A stretch of DNA of 64,000 bases from Acridotheres tristis (lineage: Eukaryota; Chordata; Aves; Passeriformes; Sturnidae), in assembly GCA_037013685.1 (NCBI GenBank), contig CM072889.1:5341976-5405975 (forward strand), in the 5' to 3' direction. The translations under genes were made by a program, and so were the position numbers. The notes under the pieces were generated by a model. It was not told the DNA's origin. It did not search any database and was given only the letters and a program-made list of their open reading frames with translations. Below are positions 1 to 14,100 of the stretch, piece after piece (within the stretch, counting starts at the first letter, position 1; every line of letters begins with the position of its first letter).

Positions 1-3000
1 CTATGCTGTGAGGAATGAGTCTGCTCAGGCAGTGCTGGCTGTAGATACTCTAATGTTTAAAGCTGCTGCTTGTGGTGTTAAAGCTGAACTCTAATGCCTT
101 TGCCACATTCTTGGGGATTGGCAGCATGGCTCCTGGCATGCAAATGTGTGCAATTAAACTCACTGTGCTGGCAAGAGAAGAGCCCAGACAAGAATACAGA
201 GCACCAAAAACCTCCAGATCCTGGCTGGCCATTAGTATTGATGTGAGGGTCTCTGGCAGACAGCACCTGTTCTCTTTGTCTCTGGCATGAGGGCTCCTTG
301 TGTTTGTTCATGTGTTTGCTGGTTTGCTTTTAAGGCAGAAATGAGCAGGGGAAGGGTTGTCTGTGTGCCCTACCTGGGCTGACCAGCCTCTTCTTCAGGC
401 TGTGTCTCCCAGGTGATCTCTTCCCCAGCCGTATATTCCACATGGAAAATACTCTGGTGCTTTAGCACAGCTCATGGGAGACGGATTCACTCAGCACAGA
501 CCCTGAGCAGAAGGGCAAGCCAGAATACTGCTGAGAGAGTCAGAAGCAGACATGCTGTCAGACCCCTGAGTGCAGGAAGGAAAGAGACTTTTCACAGAGA
601 AGCTGTGATGTCACACAAAGCTGTTGTCTCCAGAGGTAGCACTGAAAGCTGCTTGGTCTGAGAGCAGGCCTGGAGGAGATTTACTCAGTGAGGATATGAA
701 TAGAGGGTCTGGTTTCACTGTTTTCTCTTTGAGCTTGCAGGTCGGAGCTTTTTCTGTATTGGAAGTTTGTTCAATTTATGTTCTAACAAAATATTAGAGC
801 AGAGATTCAGACTTTTCTTTGTCAGCTTCTACCCCTCCCAGCATCAGCCAGTGATTCAGCTCCTGTGTGTAACTTAGTAAGTAGCCTTCCCTTTTCTAAC
901 AATCTCAGCTCTGAAAAGCTCTAATTTCTTTTCACAGAGAGCAGAACAAAAGTGATATCTATCTCCATGTCTGTAAGAGAGCAGGCTTGGAGGGATGAGG
1001 CTGCAGTTCTTTCTGTCCTTGTAGCATTCCTGCTGGTTCCAGTTCCTCAGGCAATGGTACTGTGGCACATTGGCTGGAAAGTGATTATCTCTTTGCCACT
1101 TTTGGCTCCACCACCATTTAAGGAAATCAATCACAGCCAGTAAGATTTAATAACTTGTTTCTCTGCCATGTAGTGCCAGAGGGAGTGGACATTGATAATT
1201 CAAAAAACAATGTCTTATTGATGTTCTCAAATGCCTTTAATACTATAGGTAAAGGAAACCCACCCTGAACATGCTGTTTTCATGCACTCTCTTCACATAA
1301 AATGAATTCAGTAACAACTTTATTATCATTAGGAAAGGCTAAATTGTAAGTTATATACACATTAATGTCTGTGTTCTGCATTGACACATTCCCCCCTACC
1401 AGTGCTTGGAAGGAGTTTTAATCCTGCTTCTCCATGTGTGAACACATGCCCAATTTTGTCATGTGCACAGGCATAACACAGTGAAACAGAAACATAAACG
1501 ATCTCAGTATGTGAATCCAGTTATTTTTGCCCAGCTATAATTTGGATAAACCAGTAGAAATACTACCTAGTGTATTAAATAATGGAAATAACATTCTCAT
1601 GCATGAACTTTTCCGTTGGCTTGTGGAGAAACACATGGCCTCATCACTAGCACAGCATGAACAGCATGATCTGCTCAGGCTATCAAAAGTGCAACCAACC
1701 TGACTTAGTGGAACTGAGAGCCTTTACACTGGCAAATTTGCTCAGTGTGTGCAATATTAATGATGGATAATGATGGTTAGCTTAGTGCTTAGCTGAGACA
1801 TCAAGAGAAAAAGGAGTGAGATAAACATGTACCTTGTAATCAAAGGAGAAGAGAAAAGGCCTTTTTTTTCTCTTGCATTTTTATTGTCATTCATGCTGGT
1901 GTAATCCAAGCTTCTGAGCTGTACATTTGCATTTAGTTAAAGCTTCCAGGCCACCTTCTCTAGTCTGAAATTTATCAATGAGGAGATATGTCCTGATGGC
2001 ATCCTCTCCTCTGAATGACAGGTGTCTCTGCAGACAGAGCTCATCCTTTTACTGTGGAGGGTGCCAAACACTGATTACAGAGGTTTAGATTTGGTAGTAT
2101 CCCTTCCTGCAATAAGCATCCTGAACAGGATGTGTTCATGAGGAGATACCTGTCATTCATTTCAATATTTTCCCTTATTTGTTGCAGAGATCCTAACACT
2201 TACATATGTTTATCAAATGTATAAAATTATACTGTTGTGATTCTGCATTGGAAACCATTTGCTCCTGTGAGGAAGAAAATGGAAACTACATGAGAAAGAA
2301 ATGGCAGGATAGCTTAGAAATTATCTGTCCTATATTAACAGGGGATTGATCAGCATTTTAATTTTTGCTCTAAGATATTTCTTGTGTCAGTTAAGTGATT
2401 TGAATGCTAATCTTGCTCACTAGAAGATCATGTTATGTTGTCTTGGAGTGGGGTATGGCAGGCAAGTGCCTATATTGACTTTAATGAATATAAAAAATGC
2501 AAGGGATTCAAAGCTTTCATTTTCACAGCTTTCATTATCTGCTGTCTATGGAACTTGCAGATCTTTTTTGTGGTCTTTTAGTGTCTTATATGAGAATTTA
2601 GTGATTTTCAGAATCTAATCAAAATATTTAGGTCATAGTTGACAGATTAATGTTTTTATTCACGGTAGAGAATTAAAAAGAAGGAAATATTCAATGTGGA
2701 TTCAATTTTGAATGTAAGTGAAACTTGTGGATTCAATGGTCAAGAGTTTGCAACAACTATTTCCATGCAGGCTAGGGTTGATCTGCAAGTCTCCACAAAA
2801 CATATCAAAGCCATTTTTTGATTTGAATGTACCTACGGCTTCACATCAGGTGTGTATCAGGCCTGAAAGTGTTATCCTTATTCCTTGTGTAAGAAAGCCC
2901 AGAAGCTGATGACAGGATCAAGCTGTCCGTCTACCAGAGATTTGTGTGGTCTGTCTTACCCAATAATGGCAGCCTCTACATTCAAAGCAACCACCTTGTT

Positions 3001-5126
3001 ATGAAAAATTATAAATGTTTTGTGGGCTGTGAACAAATGGCACACAAGTCTTTCCAGCTGACAAATGTGAAGGAGAGCAGTTCCATGGAGAAGGTCTCCT
3101 GAGCTGGTACAGCCCAACCATGTCTTTACTCAAGCTTCATTTTTATGGAAAGCTGTCATGGAACCATGATAACCAAGTCATCTTCTGTAAAAACACTGCT
3201 GCTCTTTGTCAAAGAACTGTTACAGGTGAAAATGAAAAGCACTGGCAGCATGTCAAATGCGTGTATCCTCATCCTGCCAGATCCTGTGTGTGAAAATCAC
3301 AAGGAAGCAAAACCGTTTTTCACACGTCTTTCTCCATTTGACCTGCTTCTGGAAGGTTTGAGGAAAGAAATTCCTCTCCATTCAAGGCTATAAGTTGTTT
3401 TAATGAATAAAATATGGGTTTCCGCTTCCTGGTATTTAAATTTTGAAATAAAAGTAAAAATTTTAGATTATGTTAAGGGTGATTATCCTTTAAAGCTGTG
3501 TTTTGTATTGTCCTGCACTTTATATTCTCATTTATGGTCTATTGAATATGTGCATGCTGTTATCATTCCAGGCTAAGTGCACTTCCAGATCCTTAATGAA
3601 GCATTAATGTAGGAGGCAGTGAAAGATGCCTCCACTACTTGCTTAATTAGCTTTTTCTCTTCCACCACTTCCCTGCTAGTTCAGGCAGCTGTAACTTAGG
3701 AAATAGACCTATTGGCATTTTCATTACAATATTGCTGATAACTTGGGAAGAGCATCCCAATTTACTGCCAAGATGGACCCATGCTCCACAGTATGGGAGG
3801 ATTGTCACTGCACTCCCAGCACAGACAGGGACTGTGGTAACTTCATTTTATTCCCCAAGATCGTTTATTTGGGAGCTGAGCTTGTTGCAATGAATGCCTA
3901 AGTGGGAATGAAGTTGGATATCCAAGCTTGTCCTCTTTGATTTCAGTAATTCATGTGAAAATGAACCCAGCTCCAAAGCACCTTGCTTTCTGGGGAGGAG
4001 GAGGTGATATCCCACACTCACTGACAGGGGTTTGCAGTGACTACAGATTCGCTTATTTCATAGTGCAGACGAGAAGGCAGCTGCAGCCAGAGGCTGAAAG
4101 GAGCAGGAGTAGCAGGTTAATCTGCTGTGCTGAGGAACGCTGCTGCTGGCTTTGCAGGGGTCAGCAGAGCAGCAGCCACTGAGCTGCAGTGACAGCAGTC
4201 CTGAGTACAGTGCAGCTGCTTGAGTGACAGCCAGAAATTGGGGATCTGATCTCTGGCTGGAAGGAAGAGACTGTTCTCATAAAACAAGCATAGCATGCTT
4301 GCAGTGGGAGAAGTTTGAAAATACTGAAATACAAGGAGTTACATGCTTTGGAACCAGATTAAACATGCATTCCTATAAAAGGGCAATATAGAGCAAAGGA
4401 TCATTTGAATAATTGGGGTTTCATGATGTTTGATGAGTGTTCATATTGTGGTAGTTCATAGGTGGTTTCTTGTCCAAATGAGAGGGAAAAGGACAGAATG
4501 GAATGAAAATTAGGGAGTGAAACGTAGAGTAGGACCTTTCAAGGTCCTCAAATTTTTGTAGGTATTTTGACATAACAATTTCTTTTTCCCCTGTTTTGGT
4601 AAGATTGAAGAAGTCCATCATGAGTTTGCTGAAATTTATGCACTCTACAGGCTTTGTTCTGCAGAATGTTTTTTCAAATGAAAGGGCAGAAGGAAGAGAA
4701 CTGTAAGTAAATTACAATTTCTTGCTCTATCTTTCCCTCTAGTCTATTAAAATCCATTGTGCTTCCTGCAAAGAGAAATGCACTGAGTTGTATTCCAATT
4801 GGGAAGAACACTGGCATAAATATGTGCTGTAATTAATAGCTGTTCATTCAGTATCTGCTGGACAGATCAAACACCAGGGCCTCAATCCCACCTTTGCTGG
4901 CTCTGAATGGACAGCTGCTTTTCTCTCAACCCTAGCACAGATTGTACCTCGTTGGGGGCTTCTTAATCACTGTTAATATCTTACAATATCCTGAGAGACA
5001 AGTGTTATCTGAAGCTTGCTGGAATATTGTGCTGCCTTTTAATGATAGGAAAGAGACCTCCACACAGGAAATAAGAATTTTGCTGCATCTGTTCTAGGTA
5101 AGGTTGAAATTGGAAGGTAACTTTAA

Positions 5127-5198
5127 TGTTTATTTGTTTTGTGGTTTGTGGTGGGTTTTGTTGTTGTTTTTTGGTGGTTTGGTTTTGGTGTTTTTTTG
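5127..5198. repeat. T/G-rich low-complexity tract
   Basis: About 70 bases of interrupted GTTTT, TTGTTG and TGGTTT words with almost no A or C on the plus strand. It is simple-sequence DNA with no coding content. Confidence 0.7.
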
Positions 5199-8179
5199 CT
5201 TATGGTCCCTGTCGTATTGCTAAGATGTAAGGAAAGGTTCATCTGTAGGTGCTCAGTCTAAAATAACAATGTTGGTATGGGTTTTTAATAAGAAGCAGGG
5301 GATTTATGCATATCCCTTTATGTGTACTCACCTTGAAGGTTTAGTATTAAATATTTTATGTTTTCTATTCTTGTCTCTAGTGTATTTGAGTGCTGACTAG
5401 AGGCATGGTAATTATAGCAAACAAAACAAGGAACATATGCCAACACGGAAGAGAACTTCAATGAGCTTCTGTAGCTGGTCTGCAGCAACATAAAGGATAA
5501 TTCTTAAATTTTCTGCAAAAAAAAGTCAAGGACATTTCCAATATTTCATTCTATAGGACCACTAATGGCTACAATGACAATTAAATTTATTACAGAATTT
5601 CATCAAGGCTGTACATGCACAAGTACTTTCCTAAAGTTTAAGTAGGAGCATTTTATTGATCCGGTCTTAGCAATCACAAAGTCTCACTCATGCAGACAGT
5701 TATTTCATAATGTATACTAATTAGCAGTGTATTGAAATAACTGCAAGTAACTGGTATAAATTAAAATGTGACTTGATAAACATGATTGTCCTTATGTACT
5801 ATCTAGTGCTGTCAAGGAATCAGGATTTTTCCCTTCTCCCTAAAACCAAAAGAGGATACTTGCTAAACATGCTGCAGCCCTATGCTACTGTCATTCCTTC
5901 ACCTGAATCTTTTAGTACAAAATTTGTATAACATGGGTACTTATTAACCTTTTTCGTGAAAGGAGGTTGGTTTTGGGCTTATTAAAATATAGGTAAAAGT
6001 AATCCCCACTCTGAGGGATGATGACGGTGTTCTCATCCACATGTTTCTATGTAAATCTAATCCTGAAACAAGGTAAAATCTTCAGGAATCCTAAACTACT
6101 GGATAATCCACTCTACTCTTAACAGAAAATCAGGCTGGAGGCAAAGCTATCCTTTACCAAAGCCTATTGAAGCCAGTAGGAGATTTTCACCTGTTTCTGT
6201 GGGTTTTGGATTAGACCCAAGCAGCTTTTGAAACCAATGCACAGTGCATGTTCTCTGTAAAATCAAACTGGTCCCAGGCAGTCTCCTCACTTTGGCTCTT
6301 TTATGCTCACAGGCACATTTAGAGCCCACATCTCTCTGACAGGGGTGGAGTCACCTGAGTGTTCTGTGCTTCTGGGCCACACATATCAGGATTTTATCTT
6401 GCCTTTCTCTCCTCAGTACAGCAGTACAACAAAACAGATAAAGCCAAGATTACCAGCGTGCTTTGAGGCTGCATGACTCATTCCACACACTCATTCTTGC
6501 CACAATAAAAAAATACTTGGCTTAAGGGCCTGAGTGCTCACATCACCTAATTTGATACCATTACATTTTGATGCTAATAGGCTGCTCTTACAAAGAGCAT
6601 GTGAAGCCCAACTTGAAAAAAATCCCGCTTTGTTAAGAATTGCAACATATAAAAGAATGAATAGCCTTGGCAAAATTTAGATTCCACTCTTTCCCCTTGT
6701 CTTCAAAAAAGGCATTTTTCCACCTGCCTTTTTCTTGTAGTTTCCCATCAAACTTATCAAAGTCAGGAAATTAGTAATCTGATTTAAGTACCCTTCCATT
6801 TTCCACAATCCAGAGAAAGAGCTGAGATTAAGAAAACAACAACAAACTCTCAAGGGCAAAACAATATTTCTCATTTTTTTATGCAGGTTTCTCAGGTTTT
6901 GGTGGTAGAGGACAAAGTGTTTGCTCTTTAGCTGTCATTTGTTTTATTCTTACCCTGAGGAATAAGGAAAATCAGGAGACCTGGGGACCTGCAGAGGGAT
7001 AAAAAATTATGTTTTGGGCAATACTTTGAATAAGTAATGACAGAATACTCAGTGTTTAAAATCATATTACTGCTACACTTCAGTTCTTTCAGATGCAGTC
7101 TAAAATTAATTAGGATTTCAAATTATGTTATTTTTATTTCAAATGTATATCAGTATAGAGGTTCAATGCCTATATTCTATGTGTTTCTCTATCCCCTGGA
7201 GCTTTGCTTCAATGAATATGTAGAATGTTACATTCATTTTTCACTTTTTACCTCCACAAAACATACTTTTCCTTTGCATCTACATTAAAGGTAAGTGGTT
7301 TTTATAGGGGGTACACCTCAGAAGCTGTATGTAAATACCTTTCTGGTAAAAAGTCAATAATATTGATGTTTTGTACTTCTGCTGTGTTAGTTTTTCCTAG
7401 TTTAGAAATGTTTACAGGCAAACAGTAAATGTAAATACCTTAATATGCAGAACAGTTCTGTCTCAAATATTGCCTATATTTGTCATTATTCTAATATAAA
7501 CAACGTACAAGTATTTATTACACATACCTGCCCAGTAGTATTTTCTGTTTCATAAATAAATTATGCATAGTACATTTTTCACTCTTGAAAAGGTAATTAA
7601 ATACTACTTTCAAAGAAGAAAATAACTAATGTAGATATAATTATAATTCAGTTTCCTTTCTCTTAATCAAATAGGATTGGAGATTTTTCATTTTTCTTTG
7701 TGGTTTTTTTTTTCCCTAGACTTCCAAATTTTCACTGACTTTACATCTTTACACCTTATTGCATCTATGTAAGTAAAGCCGTACCTACATGTAATTAGCA
7801 GTAGTACAAGAATTTTTTACAAAATTTATTTGAATGACCTGCATTTGCTTTTTGGGAACATCTTTCTGTGGGGCTAAGAATTTTGCTGTAGGCTTCAACA
7901 CCAAGTTTGCTATCTTTTCAACTTTACTTTTCCTAATAGATCATTCTTAGCAAAGCAACTCTTACGGAACTTATTTTTTACTGCTCCATATTTTACATTC
8001 CAATACTCCATATTGGCTGGAGTGAAATAACTGTTTGCCTAATTTCCCTCTTTCTCTCTCTGCCTCCCACCTTTGTTACCTTATTGTGCATCTCTTATTG
8101 ATGCCTTTTATTTTTCCATAAAGTTTCCAAACTTATGAATAAGTCTCTAGAATATTTCTTTTCAGTCTTCTCTGAGCAC

Positions 8180-8198
8180 AAAAAAAAAAAAAAAAAAA
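8180..8198. repeat. Poly-A tract (19 A)
   Basis: An uninterrupted run of 19 A follows a CTGAGCAC context. It could be the tail of an old retroposed sequence, but I recognise no LINE or gene body upstream, so it is annotated only as a homopolymer. Confidence 0.85.
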
Positions 8199-11100
8199 TC
8201 AAGGGAGTCTAAATTTTGTGTTTGTTCTCACCCAATGCTTTTACTTACCAGGGGACTTATATTGGTGACAGAACCTGTAGCTCCCCCAATGCCCATCTCA
8301 AACATTCAGACCAAAAATTCGTATTTCTTTTATTGCTTTTTAATAACCTCACGTGCCTGAACACAAATCTGCATCTGGATTTGTCCCCCTCTCTTTGTGT
8401 CAAATAACTTATTGCCACTAGAATAAATGATGGGCTGATCTAGACACCAGCAAAGAGACCAGCATTTTACATCAGGATTTCTGGGTCTGAATGTGATTCT
8501 GCCTCATGTCTCAACAGTGAGTTAGAGTTGACAAAGTCAGTTTTGTGTTGACCTAATCCGTATCAAGATTAGTGGAAACAAAAGTGATAAGAGGGCAAGA
8601 AGTGAGATATATGGTTGGGATCCATGACAGAAGACTCCAGATTTTATTTTACTCATTTCACCCCTTCTGTGCTAAACCCAGCTCGATTCTGGCACTCCAA
8701 TGGCAGGTTTTGGTTAGCCTTAGCCTCCTGAGCAGTATCTGACTATTCAAGCTGTCCCTTGTGGAGGGGGCTGGAGATGAAGAAAGGTTGTTGGTTTGCA
8801 GATGTCTCTACTCCAGGTGGTTTTTGATAAATGAGATTAATCTCCTCTGCAAAGTGGTGGTGAGCAATGTCCTGGAGCTCTGATTTTGGCAATGTTGGCA
8901 GAGCTAACACCTGTTGAGCATTACCACCCTTGGAGTGGAATGGTGGGATGGGTGCTGTATCTCTTTTCACCTGCCAGCATGTTATGGAAACAACTTTCAG
9001 CCCTAGTTTAGCTAAATACTTCGGAGATGCATCACTGACAAACAAGGCATTGTTTCCAGGGTAGAAACTTTGCCCCATGTCTTAGGGTAGTTACCTGGGA
9101 TTGTTCAGATTTTGCCTAATCTTAGTACATAGTTATCTGTAAAAGTCCTTGCACTTTGTGTAGGCCCATAGAAAATACTGAAACTAATTCCAGATTAAAG
9201 CACTGTTCAGTAGGAGATTATGTGAGAGAACTGAGGCACTTTAAGAATTCATTCACATTTTGAAAATCTTAATGAAAAGAAAAATAATTCAACTGAGATC
9301 AATGATGGGCACATTCCCTTTCTCACTAACCAATGTAGAATAAAAAAATCAGCATTCTTCACTCTACTGGAGGTTGATTCTTGTTGCAAGTGTGTTTCAT
9401 CACTGTTGCTAGTATAGTGGATTGGTACTGAATGAAGTTTAGCTCCCCAACAGCAATGTGGGAAATAGTAAAGGAATGTATTTTTTTTAATGCTACATAA
9501 ACAGTACTTAAACCATGGGCCTGGTTTAACTTTCAGCCCTATGTTTGTTTTGGAAGAATAAGGGAGAAGTAGAGGAGAGAAATATTTTTGTGTCAGAGGT
9601 AATTGCCAGAGGAGCAAATAGTGCTTGTTTCACAGTCTCACCTTTAGGACATTACTCAAAACCTGCAACACTCCTTGGAAATATTCCCATAACCTTCCCT
9701 GAGCTGCAGCCTGAATCAGGTCTGAGTTGGCAAGGAAATGCTCAGAGCTCTGGACTAACCTGGTTTTTCACAGCCCCCAGTCCTGCCCCTGTAAAGAAGT
9801 AAAAGGAAGCCCAACAGAGTCACAGGAGGCAGCCTGGGGAGCGAGTGCTTAGCTGGTTTGTACAAGCATTTGCTTTTTAGGGGCTTGCACTCTAGAACAT
9901 GGGGAAAGGAAACTGGAAGTTTTATTTGTTTGACATAATTTCCAGTGCGTCCATCTTTATAATTCAACCTGATGTCTCAATCTGAGAACATTTTTTATTC
10001 TTGGTGATTAGGAGTGAGCTGTCACCCAAAGTGCCTGCTAGGAATTTCCTAATTAACATGCAAATCAAGATTTGCCTCAAGGTGTTGCTTAGAATCATTA
10101 GAAATACAAAGAAATATCTACCAGACATCTGTGGCAGGACTTGAAGAAAAGAATGTGTCCAGAGAATACTGTCTGCTTGTACCAAAACCATCAAGGAAGT
10201 GCAAGTAACAAATTAATTAAACTGGGTTATAGTGAGTCACGAGGCCACATGAAGTGTCCAGTCTTAATTAGCTAATATTGGATTGCGTCTTGAAGCAGGA
10301 GAGCGGTAAGGCTCTACTCAGAGCTCTGGGAGGATGCTTATAATAGGAGAGAAATTTTGGAAACTGTCTTATGTCAAAGGAAAGCAGCTTTGGGTAGTGA
10401 GACTGTGCAAGGCTCTGGTTTGTGCTGCCTGCAGAGAGCTCCAGCTGAGCTGCTCCCTGCTGGCACTCGAGGCCAGATCGTCCAAGGTCGATGTCCTCAT
10501 CAGCATCCCTCTAGCATAACGTGGTCAAATAAATGAGCATTTTTCACTCAGCTAGAGACTAGTCCTTATTGCAACTGTCTTTTATCATTGCTGCTACCAG
10601 GTGCCTCCAGGCAGGGCTCCACACCAAAGCTTTTCACACTGGGTACAAGTTCTGTGTTTAAACAGCACTGTCACCTTAGTGTAGGGGAAAGAAGACTTCC
10701 CCTCTGGAGGGCCTACAGCTCACAATCCAGAATCCTCTAGTGTGTCACGAGATATTACCTAAACAACAGGGCTCTGGCATGAGCCAGCTCCAGAGATGAG
10801 AACAGGCAGGCAACCAGAAGCACTGGCATTTCCTTCCATGGAGGTACAAATTGTTTGTAATGGCTTCCACATGTTAGCATAAAAGGCAGCTTAGAAACAC
10901 GAGTGATAAATGGCAGCACCACAAATTATTTCTATTCTAAGGAAAAGCTTTTGCAGGCAATAATTCTGGCACCTGTATCTATTAGCAACAGATTAATGGG
11001 AAGGTTGAAAACAAGACAGGGTGGCATAATAAGGTTAATGATCTCACCTTGCACCTAAATACACTTATCTGGGTGGAATTCATATTGGTGGTTGACTTGG

Positions 11101-14100
11101 TGAGAAATCCTTTGGTTGGGAACCGGGGGCTTATGGGGAGTAAAGCTTTCTTCTTCTTCTTTACTTGGAAAAGAACTTGGGACGAATCTTGAGTTCAGCT
11201 TGATCTGAGTTATGACAATAGAATTCAGCAGGTGTAGAGAGTCTCTTAGGGGAGGCAGTCAGCTGCCACTTAGGGTTTAAGGCTAAATGTACTCTCAATT
11301 TTGTATATTGCAGATCTGACAACGTTGTGAAATATCGAAGTCTTTCTTGTAGTAATATGCTGGACTACAAGAGTTTGTTATAAGTAGTAGTTTGTGTTTA
11401 AAAAAATAGTTTGGAATGAAAAAGATTTTTTAAAATATGAAGAAGTCCTTTAAAATTAAACTGTTTGACCTGTACTATTTAAGTTATAAAATCTGACTTG
11501 CTAGTCAACTATTATGAGTGTGCTGTTTTCTGAGATTTTGATGTGTGTCCAGTGACCAGTAACATGTGTGGACATTAGCAGCTGTTTAAATGTTCTCATT
11601 GTTAGGGCCTATTGCAGTTTAAGTCGAATATCACAATCTTTTAGATAAAACTCCGTGCATTAGAGCTGTATTTGTGTGGTTTTCTTTGCGGTGCAGCTTG
11701 TTTCTCATATCACCAGGAGGTGACAGGCTGCAGCAATCAGTGCACACAAGGGGAATGTGCACAGCATTGGAAACACAATTGCTTTGTTCTTGACCTGTAC
11801 TTAACTGCTCTTCTGTGTAACAGCAGGGGTTTCTATTTTGATGATTTGCCTAAGAAATGTAAAAAGGAAGTTACAGACTCAATTCCTGTGGAACTGTGTG
11901 GCTGTTAAAGGTTTCTGGAAAATTATAACTATTTGTTGGGAAAGAAATTGTACTGACACAAACTCATTTTATTAGCCTGTGTTTGAATAACAGTGGGTCA
12001 CCAAGGTCATGGACATTTTTCCTTATCAGATGATTTCTTACGGAAATAAACAATAATGGCTGTAAACTGCATGCGTGTAGATCAAGGGAGGAGAAGGTGG
12101 GCAGCTATGGATGAAATTATTTTTGTATCCAGTGGCCTGTCTTTGCTTGTCAGCATTGGCAATCCTGTAATCAAAGCTTCATCATGTGTAGAACAACAGC
12201 TTTAGTACTTTTGATTCAGTTGCCTTTGTTTCATGTGGGAACAAGTCTCAAACCAAGGCTGGCAGAATTCAGGATCAACTACAGATCTATGGTTGCAGAG
12301 AACAGTGAAAGGAATTTGATGTGATCAAAGCAGGATTGCAGAATATGGAATCTCATTTGACGAACAGCATGAATAAGTAGTTTGGAATTGTTTTTGTCTT
12401 TAATAAATACAAACAGAAAAATTACTTGCAGCCAGCTATGTTGTAAAGTAAATAAATTATCTGTTGGCAGACTATTGGCCTTATAAGCTTACTGACCTAG
12501 GTCCATCATTGGGTATTTTTTTGTGTGTTTTGCTATAAATCACATTATATATGCCAAAACATGACAACATTTTTTACTGAATTTAAAATTACTTTCAGAA
12601 TTATCTGGATATTTGGAAATTCTTTTGTTTCTGCTTGTTATATTTGAGATAATTTACAAATCCCAAATTATTTGGATAAATGAGTATTTTCCCTTTAATC
12701 TTGCTTTCTGTATATGTTTTTAAAGCTTTAGGAAACTTTAGTAGAGAATGTAATATTTTAATATATTCCTTGATTGGACAATTATCATTATTTCAGTTTT
12801 AATATAGAATACTTTAATATGGTTTGTCTTTTATTTAAATGTTGCTATTTGAATGATCTCATTTTTATTCAAGATCTTTGAAATTTTCCAGGCATGAGTC
12901 AACCAAATATATCTTGTCATATTCTCCCAGTGTCTGCCTAGTTTCATTACTTTGCAAAGTAGCTATTGCAGAATAGCTTTTCTTTTCAGCAGAAGTAATC
13001 TGTGAATTATTTGTGAACAGGAAAGAACTTTCTCAAAACTACTCCAATATTTAAGATGATATCTCCTGCTGTTCATATAGAAAGAAATATAGTTCCATAA
13101 AATCAAGACTATTCCATACTAAGCAGGAAAAGGGAAAGTATGGATTATTTGTAGGTGTTATTTCAACTTTAGTGCATCTAACCAAATGGTAATCTTCTCT
13201 AAATTATAGCCAGGCAGTTTGTCCAGCACCACTGGGTGAAATTATTTATGTCTTCCAAGGTCATTACCTTTTCTTGTTATCTTAGGTGGTGTTGAGAACC
13301 GTGTGTTAGTTCCTTTCCCTATATATTGAGTTTTCACCTTGTAAAAAAAATGTAATGCCAGCGTGCTTGCCCTGACTGGATACATTTATATGTATGTATT
13401 TTTATGCTTCAGGTGACCAGGACTGCTAAAACATTATTTCTCCAGTAAATCTTGACAACCCAAATTGAAAAGAGTGCATTACTAGTCTGAGACCTCTATC
13501 GTTGTTAGGCTTACCTTATTGACTGAAACTGCTCAGCCTTGCATTATTTTGTATCTCTATTTTAACATCACTTGGATTAACAGAGAATTGGAAGTTCCCT
13601 AGAAGCATTTTTATTATTTGCTTTCCGAAAGATTGCTGGCCTAGCTGTTTCTCACTTGTATGCTTGGTTATAATACGTGAATTGCAAAAGACTGCCTAAT
13701 ATCTCAAGTGCATAAATTAAAGCCCCAACACATGATGCACACAAACCTTATGCATCACTGTTGTATTGTGTGGCTGTGACATTTTAAGCTCAGTTGCTGC
13801 CAGTTTATCTCCCAGATATGATGCACTGGATATTTTACTTTCTGCAGTTAAGTGAAAGATCGAAAATTACATGCACAGGACTAATATTTTTCATTTTTCA
13901 GTCTTGATTGATACCAAAGATTCATTGCACTTTATAAAAATTTTAAAAGTCCATTATACTTTACCTATTTACATTGCTTATGGTCTTGCTTCTTTTTCAA
14001 ATTGCAGTTCTAGCAAGTGCCAAATAAGGATATTGCATCTGTAGTTAATATGAATAATTACTGAACTTCCAAGACTGATCTTGGAATCTCTATGAATGAG

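Noticed and set aside
2893..3460. Possible old retrocopy: a 70-codon open stretch followed by AATAAA signals
   Set aside because: The open length is within chance expectation, no protein family was recognised, and there is no poly-A tail or target duplication.
8743..9078. Minus-strand 111-codon ORF with protein-like composition
   Set aside because: No recognisable domain, no clear splice signals or promoter, and such a length is expected by chance in 64 kb over six frames.
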